Positions 25,101 through 37,100 of a stretch of DNA of 64,000 nt are shown piece after piece. Position numbers and translations under genes: made by a program. How positions within the stretch are numbered: position 1 is the first letter of the stretch; every line of letters starts with the position of its first letter. The DNA comes from Patiria pectinifera (Eukaryota > Echinodermata > Asteroidea > Valvatida > Asterinidae): the NCBI GenBank assembly GCA_029964075.1, contig CM057142.1:30506392-30570391 (forward strand). The letters are read 5' to 3'. Under the pieces are notes generated by a model. It ran no database searches and had not been told where the DNA came from. It was given only the letters and a program-made list of their open reading frames with translations.

Positions 25101-28100
25101 TGATGTGCCTGACAGGGCTTTTAAGAGCTCAGTGAATAAACCTGAAAATGGGAATTTTCAAATCTTATACACGTATCCATCGTTTAGTGATGGCCAAAGG
25201 AGATTACAGACTGAATCATTTATTGGATATCATGCTTGACTGGCTCTGTCACAGACATTACACTTCCTTTCATAACGTTGGAATCGCTCATACATGTGTA
25301 CACAATTACTTGTTCCTAGTTGTGAGGACATACATGTACATGTACATTGTACACCTGTCTGTACGAGGTATTTGTGGGGACCAGAAAACGCTGTGGGGAT
25401 AGCAGAAAGTTCCCATAACTCGGTCCTAATTTGCCTAACAATAACAAACTTCCCCATAACACGATGTAGGCCTGCACATGTGTATCAGGTGTCGGTCTAC
25501 AACTGTGCCATAATTGCTGCTAAAAATTAACGTATGAATTCACTGAAGAACCTATTTCTTCTTTTGTATCTGACACAGATGAAGGATGGGTGCGCATTTA
25601 CATGAGGGGGCGCCCGATCACCATGTTCATGCCCACGGAAGCGGGAGACTTCTCCGTCAAGGCAAAGCAAGAGCCCCCAGCTGAAAAGCTCAAGCTGGAA
25701 TGGGTGTATCCTTTTCATCCCCATGGCTTTCAAGCCAGACAGGGGGACATTGCGATCGCGTATTCCTTCTGTGTGTCCGTGTGTCTCTGCGCGTTGGTTT
25801 ATGGTGTAAATCGAGGACACACACGCGCAGCATCATCGGTGAATCGAGGACAAGAAAATCAAGGACGACCTCGGTTAGAAAACGTGTACAAAACCAATGA
25901 GAGCTGTTGTGAAAAAGTTACAAACAAAGGAAAAGGGAAGAGTCCTGAATTTGGTCCTGAATGGTTGAAAGTCCTTCACACTGGGCCCGATTCAGATTGA
26001 AAATTTGCTTCTGTGGACAGGGTACAAAACCATGGGTCTGACACAGAAGTCAGAGGCACAAGAAAGCAGTACATTCATCAAAGGGTATTCAGGCATAAGA
26101 AGAAACCTGTAACCCAGACTACAGTCCACCTTAATATTAGCACAGACCCAAACTTTCTCAAACCAAGAAGTAAGACAACATCAGTGTTGTAGTCCAGTAC
26201 TTTTTTCCGAGTACTGAGTACTGCCGAGTACTTACGTAGCCGAGTACGAGTAGGAGTACGAGTACTTGTACCTCCGAGTACAAGAACAGGTCTCCGAGTA
26301 CGAGTACTTATACTTCCGAGTACGAGTACGAGTACTTGTATTCCGAATACGGCCATACGGCAAATGGTTGATTGTGCGTAATAATTGGCCCAGGCCCAGT
26401 CAGACCGATGTACAGACCCAATCACAGCTAGCTGTTGTGTTTGTCTGGACGTGCACAGAGGGAAATCAAGAAACTTCTATTTCTCCACAAGCCAATCAAC
26501 CATTTCAAACTGAAAGTATCGATAAAATAAGGCCATGGTGTATAAAGTCAAGCTATACCATTTCTCCCGAGTACTGCTATTCCAGTACGAGTACTTTGAT
26601 GATCAAGTACAATTTTGACATGTCGAGTACGAGTACTTTGCTGCCCGAGTACGAGTACCGTCATTTCGAGTACGAGTACTTTGACATTCGAGTACGAGTA
26701 CGAGTACTCCAAAAAAGTACTCGAGTAGTACTCGAGTACGAGTACCGAGTACGAGTACTACAACACTGGATAACATACCAATGATGACTGTGTGATTTCA
26801 TGTAACCAAGGCACCACTTAGTATAAGCTTGTTTAAGTGTAGACTACTGTTTCAACTTGTGTTGCTAGTTTGACAAGTCCAATCGTAAGTGCTCTAATAG
26901 AACACTCGATAAGCAAATTTCCGAGGCAAGATTTTCTTTAACCTGCTGGAAACAGTTACGGTTACAGAGGGAAAGACTGCCGCACCAACCTGCACATTTT
27001 GCCAACAGGTGATATCGTCTACTTCATGGCAGCCGTGGTCATCCTGCACAACGTGCAAGAGAACACCCAGAGACACTACATGGGCCACAATGACGACGTC
27101 AAGTGGTAAGTTGGACAGAAGCAGATTGCAGCAATATTGCGTGAGTGGATCGTGTTTGCTCGTACCACCTCATCGAAGGTCTTTGGTGAGCTCTTGGTTT
27201 TTGAGCTCTCGATGGCTTATTCTGTTTACTCGGCAATCAGGGTCAACCCACGGGCACAGAATGTACGTACATTGGTAATGACAAGTGACCTACATTACAT
27301 GTATCCACCCTGCTTCGCGACGGCTCCTTTCCTTCACAGGAGTTGGTGAAAGTCGAAAGCACACTGTATCCCTCATACACTGGCTCGCATGAGTAGGCCA
27401 AACAGCACCATATCTGTGTGGAGTGCTGTGGCCTCTTGGTTGAGGGCATTGGATTCATGGTCTGCGGGTAGAGCTGCAGGTTGTGGGTTCGAGTCCAGCC
27501 GGGGGTCGTGGTGCGTGTGTTCTTGTGCAAGCCACTTTGTCACTCATTGCTTCTCTCCACCCAGGAGTAATTGGGTACCTGTGAGGGCAGAGATGGTTAT
27601 TGTGGTTGATTTTAGCTGCTTTGCACCTAACAGGCAGCATCGAGCTGTATACTCCCCAGGGAGCTGAGATGGTAGGAATGTTTCATGGGCCCAATGAGCA
27701 GGGGTAATAATGATGTAGTGCATTGAGCACCAGTCCTGGTGGATACGTGTTCTTTATAAATACTCACTATTATTGTTATTATTATTATGTTAGATCCCAC
27801 AAACCAGTATTTGATTTTTTAAACTTGACAGTTAGTCCTCAGAAATGAGCATGTGACTTACAATAGCAGTTGACCATATGCAGCCATGCCGCAAAGAAAT
27901 CTCCATGGAATTAAGTAAAATTAACCGTGTCTCTAAAAAGAGATCTTAAAATAGTATACTTAAAAAACGAAACTTACATAAATACAGCCTAGTACCTGTA
28001 TTATGCCAGCCTTACACTATTCTGTTTGTTGTTTTTTGTTTACAGTATTGCCATTCATCCCAACACTGTGACCATAGCATCTGGACAGGTGGCCGGCCAT

Positions 28101-31100
28101 GATCAGGACGAAGGCAAAGTAAGTCACTAAGCCAGGACATGTAGTATATTTCACCCACTCCAATTTAAAATAGAGCAAATCGTTAACAATGGCCAATTTT
28201 CTGGCTCATTTTTGGGAGCCACGATCAAACCGAGACCATGTGGCTGGGCACGAAGGACAACGGCCATTGACCATTATCATATTGCGGCCATTTTTAATTT
28301 TTCCCATTCAAATCAACTTAACCAAAGCGAGGCTGGAAGAAAAAATAGTCTGGTTCCTTTTTGCACAAAAAACAATATCATTCAGTACTTTTATTGGATA
28401 CAGCAAACATGACTGAAATGGTGGCAGCATGGTAAAGTTCAATAGGGGGCAGGTACTGGTATTTTACCCGTTCCCATCCAAAAAGGCATAGGGAGTGAAG
28501 AATTAACAAAAATAACGTCACACTTTGTTTACATGTGCACTTTCCTATGGGAGCCAGGTGGGACGAGATCCACCACGCTCCCATAGGAAAGCGCACATGT
28601 ACCAACAGAGTGTGACGTCATTATGATTGAGGCTTATTCTTAACAATAATAATAATACTACTACTACTAAAAATAATAATTTTATATAGCGCCAAATCCT
28701 TCAAAACGACGTTCAAGGCGCTTAATTAACAATCATTAAAAATTAAAAATAAATTAAAAACATGAAGAACCTTTCAAATCTACATATTGTTACAAAAATA
28801 TTATTAATAATAAAGTAATATCAATACAATTACATTAGCATTAAAACCTAAGAGCAAAAGTAATCAAGCAAAAGATACATATACAAAGTAAAAAATATGG
28901 CATATGAGAGACCTACACATTAAATATAAATATTTGTAATGAATGATAAAAATACAATAAAAATTTAAGAATGTGACAAGTATACAATAACAAGACCATA
29001 ATGGGCAGACAAAAACCAACCAAGACTGATACAAAACAAAGACCTATCAACAGACCCACAAGTAAAAGACAGATGACAGCCCAGGAACAAAATATGGTTC
29101 TATTATTCTTCTATTTAACCCATTAGCACCTGTACTACATGTACAGTATATTTTTTACAAAGTATTTATTCACTGAAAAATCAATAAAACCATAGAGTGC
29201 TCAGCGGTTTCGGGCGCTACAGTGAGTAATAGATGGGGCTGTTTCGGGCGCTACCGTGACTAAAGTGTTAACCAATACCAAAAGGTGGAGAAAAATATTT
29301 TTGTGAATGTCATATTATATAATATTGCTGGGCCCATCTTGAATTGTCTGGAATGAGCTCGCTTGGTGAGACCCTTACCAAAACCTCTACATTGCACAAT
29401 TTCCTCTTACATTTTTAGCCATTGTAAACGATATGTTTTCATCGTGAAGCGTACGTAAATGTGCATTCTTTCTCGGGCACTAAAGGCAACAACATGAACA
29501 AGCTTGGTTCCGAAACAGATATTAAAAAATTCTTGTCATTTTCTGAAAACCGCTTACGCGTATAAATTTGCCCTGACTTGAATGATTTCTTGAATCGAGG
29601 TCAACCACAGTAAATTGCTTCGAAGGTTTCTGTGCTGTCTTCATGAAGCATAACAGATTCAGCCTTCATAAAAAAACCTGACAGAACAATAGATCTTCCC
29701 TTGCGTTTATGGACACGCATTTCCTCGCATCCTTTTTTTGTCATCATGAATGCAGTTTTATTATTGATTTATCTATTGCGCATGCTATTCTGAGCTGAGT
29801 TTCATCAAACGGTGTACATGGAGGCTAATGGGAATTTATGCACATCCTGTTTCAATCCGAGTGGTATAGCTCAGTCTGATTCAATCCAATTTATAAAAAG
29901 AAAAAAAACTTGAAGTCTATTTTTTGTTAAAAAAAAAAAAATACAGTGAAATCTCGATTAGTTAAATCTCAAGGGAATGAATAGAAATTGTTGAGATATC
30001 CAAAGTTCCAGTTACGCAAAGTTCCCAATTTTTCTACGATCATAATTATGAATGTACGTGTACAATGTACATGTACATGAATGGCTTTTACCGTAATTCG
30101 CTTGCCTTACACGTTATTTGGCTCACTTTCCTTCTTTTTATTGATTTTAATGATGTATTTTTCAATCACAAATCATCATTTTGCTAAGATTTTATATATT
30201 TTTTTTACCTAAAAGTGTCTGCGCTAAGGATAAATATAACAATAAACCATTCAAACTGCGCATTAACTTGATGGAGCAAATCTTTATTTCTTGTCGTTTG
30301 TCGAGTCTCTAGTGACCGTGCGATATCGACTTAACCGAGTTTCCGATCTGAAATTTCGAGTTAGCATGAACATGTTTGAACATGATTTGCTATTATTTCG
30401 ACAGGGATAAGTTCTTCCTTGATGACTGGGTTTTCAAGTTACTGGTTTTGACTTATCAAGATTTCACTGTATAATATTCTGTTTGTGCTATGTATCACAT
30501 CTTAATGTTAATATGTCAAGCAATGCAAATATCCTTTTACATATATAAATAGTTCAAAACAAATCGCTTTGATTATTCTGAATATCTTCTGAATAGACTT
30601 TGTTTTTTTTACGTAGCTTTGTTTTGGTATAGATGTACAAGGGACTGCAGCTAACATATTAAAATACATTTATTCACTTTACAATTGTTTAACTGCTTTT
30701 TGAAAGGAGATTTGTAAAATTACGTGTTAAACAAAACAAAATAGTCTCTAGCTTTAAACCTGACAAAGCCTCAAATGTAGTATCAATTTGTTCATTCGAA
30801 TTGTTACACATCATTGAATTGCTAGAGTAAATTTACTCTGAATATAAATCACTTGACTGCAAACCTGAGATGTGACGCATGGAAATATTGACCGGGAGTT
30901 GCGGGTGCTGAACCGGCCATCAATCAGTGTCGAGGTTAATGGTGCCTAGCGAAGAACTGGCTTGAGCATATTTAATGGATTGGCCGGATTGGCCGTAGTT
31001 GCTGTAGTAGCAGTTGATTATGTGGATACGCGCTGATGTAAATACATTTGTTGGTGGGAAGATGGGTAGACACATGAAAAAATATTTGGCCTTGCTAAGT

Positions 31101-34100
31101 TGATCCTCGAGCAAAACTCTAACACCGCGTTCCCACTTGAATTGAAAAAAGGTGGATCAAGATCCGGCATTTTGGTGTGATCGTTATCTTACCGCAACGA
31201 AACCGCAAGTCGCGTTTCCACTTATGCTTGATCCACCTTTTCGTCCGGAAATGTTGGGTCCGAAAGGTCACTGAGTTCGGAATTACGCGCGCTCTGTGGG
31301 AGTGCCATTGTTGCATGGTTGCATGCTAGGCCAGGATGGGTCATTTTCAAACAGCACTATCAGCATTCACCGACAAAAATTACGCGAATTCACCAACATA
31401 AATCACGGATCCGTAGAGGATCCGTGCGTGCATAAATTAACAGGTGAAATCCAACAGAGCCCCTCATTGTGTGACATCACGGCAGAAACCAATGCATCGA
31501 TAAGGGGTTCCCTGGTTCTGAAGCTTCTCATTGGTTAGAAACGGTCACATGATGTACTACGACATCATTTTCCAATTTTCTATAATCAATACTTCAGATT
31601 TGTCACCTCCGTACGTACCGCGTTATCGGCACTATTCTCATCGCATACTCGTAAGGTTTTCCATGATTCTGTGCCAAAGTGAAGTCTTTTGGTGAGTGCG
31701 GACTCAGAGTCATTTGTGGATGGAAAAATAAGTAAAATTTCAGGAATGAAAAAGGTTTAGTAATGGACGAACACGCAACAAAAATAAGGCCTATATAGTG
31801 TAGTTTTAGGATACCACGTGCGCTTTTGCATGCGCGGTGCTAGCCCGTAGTTCAGCGGTTGTTTATTGTGCATGTTGTATACGCTGGAAATGTTCACATG
31901 AGCTACACGCCTGAAAACGTGTTTCTTCGTTCATGAGACCGCAACATTTTCGCGCCACTCGTACACCGGGCGGATGTTAACAGGTCAAATTGCCGGATCA
32001 GATCCACCTTTTACGCTCCCATCTGATCGTGATCCGGCAATTGCCGGATCTGATCCACCAATTGGGGGATCTCTATCCTGGTCCAGAGGTGGATCAGAAA
32101 AGGTGGATCTGATCCTGATCCACCTTATAACGGTTAGCGTTCCCACTACACACAATTGCCGGATCTGATCCACCAATTGGGGGATCTGATCCGGCAATTT
32201 GGCAAAAGGTGGATCAGATCCCCCAATTGGTGGATCAAGTGGGAACGGGGTCTAAGTTGCTTACAAAAACAATTTGTCTTGCAATTGTGACATTGTTTGC
32301 TCAAGATTAAACAATAAGCAGTCAGCTGTTGTGTAAATAAATTGATTTGTGAGCCCCAAAAGTGTTTATTATACTGGTATGGGGGATACTATGGGCATCA
32401 TTGAAGTAGGGGTGTGGCAGAATCACTTGGCTGTACGCCTGACGATCACACATGTGTAGCCACACATGCATGTGTAATTTTAAGCTGAAGCATAGTAATT
32501 TGGGAACATCTTAAAAACAAACACAAGGAGAAAAAAGAAAGACATTTGTGAGGCGTCCTAGCAAAATGAGTTGGAGCTGGGCTGGAAAGAGAATAAACTT
32601 CTCCTACAATAAGCCAGTTCGGTATTTCAGTGACCCGAGGACATTCCATTGACAAGTTATGGCTGTTTAAAGTTTGCATTTTTCGAATATGCCCACAAAG
32701 TAAAATATTGAGGAAAAGGCCTTTAAAGTTTTGACTGTGTTAAAGTCGTGAAAATGAAAGACGCCAACTTTTTTTCACTTTTGACTGTTACTGTTCTATG
32801 CTTTGATCTTTCAAAAAAATATGCTTTGTGGACTACAGAAGGTACGTCTTTATTGTGAAGCAGTTGCTTGTTTATACCAGCATGCAGCCCATCCACTGTT
32901 TACCTGTCATGCATTATTCATTAACGCACCCCTGCATGGGCCTATTGAAAATTGTGGAGTATAGACGTTGGGTTTTCTGTAATATTTTTTTTTATTGATT
33001 TCTATCGTATATTGCTGAAAAAGAAAATTTCACTTTTTTTATACTGTTTCTTTAAATTGTATGTCATAAACATATATCAAAGGTTACAAATTAAATCTAA
33101 ATATGGAAGAAAAAAATCACCCCCGTTCTGTTTTTGGTTTTCTTCTGTTTTGTCCACTTAGGCCTGTGCCCAGTTCCGTCTTGTTTTCTCACATTTGTCA
33201 CATATGTAAACAGACTGTTCAATATAAGAGGAAGTGTGTTTTAGGAGATTTTCTATGACACATTCGTGACAAGACAGGCACTGTGTAACAGATATCAGAA
33301 CAGCTTGACCCAGTTGACTGCAGATTAATTTTGAACAGATGGATAATCACATTATGTAGATCATGAAACAGGTGAAATTGCTTTTTATGGATGGTTGATT
33401 GGTTCTTTGCAGCCTCATGTGCGTATCTGGGACTCCGTCAACCTGAACACGTTGCATGTCCTGGGACTTGGATTCTTTGACAGAGCTGTGTGCTGTGTAG
33501 GATTCTCCAAATGTGTAAGTGTCTTCTTTTTCTCCATCTATCTCAGTTGTTATTTTAGAAGAACTGAGGGTTGCAGGCCAGTAAATCGGTCCGGAATTGC
33601 CTACGCCGGCCAAATCACGATTTGCATGCCCTCAAATTCTCCGGTATTAGAGCATTTTGAAGGCAGTGAACTTGATGATTTGTAAAAAAAAACAAAAAGA
33701 AGGTTGGAAGCCGTGCAGAGGACTGCAAGCTCGTATTTCTGTGAAATGTGGATGAAATTAGGCCCTAAAATGGCTCTATTTTGCTATGGTGGGTAGGCGT
33801 CCATTTTCAAAATGGCGATGGGCTTCAGGACTGCTTTTAGGGGTGATCATCTTCGGATGAAGTTTTCTCCCAAAAGTCTTTGGTTAACCCCCAGATAATT
33901 GAACAAAAAAATGACAGATGATGAAATAAGCTGCAATTTGATGCATGTCCTGAACACCTCAGAGAGTCCTGAGTACTTTTAATATTTTTTCGGAAGTGCG
34001 CATACTCTCCGCTAAGGTCTATGGCAGTCGATTTACTGGTCTGGACCCTAAGGGGAGAGAATGTAAAATTTCACCATAGCAAAAACATGACACGAGATTT

Positions 34101-37100
34101 AAGTCAAATATGCAGTGCTGTGTTGGTTTTTTGCTTATTGTTTAAAGGCATATAGGATCATTTGCATCTATCCCAAAGGCAATCTACCGAGTTGTTATCA
34201 AAAAAGCTTACTTGAATTAAAGATCCTACTGGTACTAATCATCCTGTGAAATAATGCCATCTGGCTTGCTGTCATTTAGAAGAAATCATGAAATGTAGGT
34301 GATTTCCAACAATCAGTCAATTGACTGTTTTTTGAAATATGAAGTGCTTTAGATGAAATCGTGTTTTGTGATCAAAAGGTTGTGCATGGTTTTTCACTGT
34401 TTTCTCAAAAAGTGTAATATCCACTGAGCAGAATCTTCAACAGGTTAATTAGGTTTTGAAAATTTGTTGGATTTTGAGTAGTGTTATTATTGGAAATGAA
34501 CAAAATGCATGGAATGCAAATGATCCTATATGCTTTTAAGGAAATGCAAAATTTGTTGTACAGGTCTTGAATTTTCATTGTAGAGTACCACCCACTTCAG
34601 GCAAAAACAATATTGCATGGAGACATAGAAGGGAAATTTAGGGAAATGGGAAGGGTTGTGGTAAACATGCTATTAGAAGAACATGAACTCATAAAATTTA
34701 AAATGGGATTTTGTTTACATTGCTGTATGAAGCTAATTATGTCTGTTGAATTAGTTTGGGAAATTCATTGTCTAGGGTTGGAAGGGATAATAGGCAGGTG
34801 GATGCACTGTCTTACATTTGTTGGACCTAACCTGAAGTACTTCATGTTTTTACATTCTTGTGTAGGACAAAGGCGTCCAGCTGCTGGCTATTGATGACTC
34901 TAATGACCATGTCTTGTCAGTCTGGAACTGGGAAAAGGAGAAGAAACTGGCTGATTCCAAGGTAAAAGCGCATTCATACTCAACAGGAATGGGAATGAGA
35001 ACGTGAAACAAGAGTAGCATCACAAATTATCAGGGGTGTGAAATCTCAGCTTTAAAGCTGATTTCAGCTTTCTTTGTTTTGGATTTCAGCTTTTTCCCTC
35101 ACTTGCTGTGTACAAAAGTATAGGAGATTTCCAAAGTTCAGCCTTTTATTTTACCTTTTTCAGCTGTTTTCAGCTGTTTTTATTAGCGGTCACTCACACC
35201 TCTGAATTATACAATCCCCGTCATGTGATTGATGGTTGGTTGATCACATGTCATTGAATTATTCATCCAACTCATTGCGGGGCCGCACTGCGAAAAAAGA
35301 AGTACCATTTCATTTGGTTACAGATGAAATGTTCCAATCCATTCGGCTTTGCCTTGTAGAATGGAAAATTCCGTCTGTCAATTGAAGGAATGATTCCTAC
35401 CATTACACTCCCATAAACATTCATTATTTGTTTAACACATGCGGCAAAATATGCCAGAGTTGGAAATAGGTTCAAGCTTTTTGTTAATTGGCGGAACAAA
35501 TATTTGATGTGATGTCACATTTGCAATTATGTTTTGTATCCTGCTGAGTCGGAACTAACATTTAGGCAAACTCACTCATTCAGTATTCTGCCAGACACCA
35601 GTTCAATATTTTGAAATGTTTAGATTGATAAATAGAATTATGAATATTCATCTACGGTATCTATCTATTGTGGTCTGTCCATAGGCAGGTTCTTCACATG
35701 GTGAAAGAATAATTGTACGTGACTTCCTACAAAATTCCATTCAACTTGAAATATCATTTGTGTAAAATCATCAAAGTTATCGTTATCTCCAAACATCACA
35801 AATTTTAATTAATATTCATTCATAAATACCTCAGACAGTTTAGCTATTCCTATTGGTCGAGAGCCCGTCACGTGGCCGGTCTTAAACGGATGATAAAGAC
35901 ATGGCTAGCTGGTCTTAAACACTTTTCCAGTGTCACAATAAAATGTGGACTCCTAAAAATCCAGTGCCTCTAATACTGTTTCATTGGTTGAACGTTCACA
36001 ATCCTCACATAGGCATGCGCAACACTACCAGTGAGTCAGAATTTTATAGTTCAAAATTCCAAACGCAACGCACCAGGTGCGTTCTGCGCGACATCGCGCA
36101 GAACATGCCACGCGCCATAAAAGGGTTGTTTACATCTTACTCGCCATCTGAACACTCCATTATTTTGCCAGAGGGATGTTTCAAAAAGCATGAAGTGAAC
36201 TTGTTGAACAAAATTGGGATTTTTTGTCCGAATTATTTGATATTTTTTAACCGAAAAGGTATTTATGAATGGGAATAAATATGTGCTCGGTCGGTATTTA
36301 TCACTCTGTTTAAGACCGCTTAGAGTCTGGGTGCTGATAATTACCCTCGCCTCCGGCTCGGGTAATTATCAGCACCCAGACTCTAAGTGGTCTTAAACAG
36401 AGTGATAAAAACCTCTCGAGCACACATTTATTCCCTTATTAATGATTCATATTCTCAGAATTTCCGATTGTACTGAGTTTTGCTTTGTTGTCTTTGCTCC
36501 AGTCTTCAGGGGACCCGGTTGTGGCGGCGGAGTTCCACCCCCTGATAGAAAATCAAATGGTTAGCTGTGGTAAGGGCCATTTACTCTTCTGGACGCTAGA
36601 CAACAACAAGCTGGTCAAGAAAGCTGGCATCTTTGAGGTGAGTTTTAGTCAGAAGTTTTGAAGATGTTATTCGCTGACGAAGTTGTGACGTCACTCCGAG
36701 GTCAACTCAGTGCAACCATGGTGACCGGTTCACGTGCACTGCAGTGGCCCAATGTGCTGACCGTATTTTTGCTGCGGCTATTGCTGTGGCCAGTGCAACC
36801 ATGGTTACTGGTTCATATGCACTGCAGTGGCCGCTGTAAATCAAAGTTTTATAATTGGCTTGAATCTCCTCTGGGAAGCAAAAATAAGCACAACTGTGGT
36901 TTTAACTGGTGTGGTGACAATCTTCTGCAAAACACTTCATTCATTTCAGGTACTAATTTTTGAAATTGTTCTATAAAAATAGAATGTAGATTTGCTGTCT
37001 GTTATGGTTTGTATTAAAAGTACGTGAAATTTGTCCTTAAAGCCGGCCTCAGGTCGACCTTGCGATGACACAGATCAGTCAGCGACTGACTTTTTAGGAT

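Larger units (their letters stand above)
15020..25578 (+). other. EML intron 3 (10.5 kb), transposon-rich
   Basis: Longest intron, GTAAGA...ACAG. It holds the fold-back element, two TTAACCCTAAC elements, the 15-mer array element, a palindromic MITE, the ATAAGTCCGACG array element, a GCGGCTTATACGCCG block and a Harbinger-like MITE. No extra conserved exon was recognised. Confidence 0.75.
28119..33412 (+). other. EML intron 6 (5.3 kb)
   Basis: Contains the palindromic MITE, the reversed retroposon, a pogo-like element, the GGATCTGATCCACC composite element and one copy of the 246-bp intron duplicate. No exon seen. Confidence 0.7.

Noticed and set aside
26266-26784. 172-residue frame rich in Tyr-Glu and Arg-Val
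   Set aside because: Product of the GAGTAC array inside a transposon; it runs across the element boundary.
31296-31538. 80-residue frame within the composite element
   Set aside because: No recognisable motif or splice context; short enough for chance.
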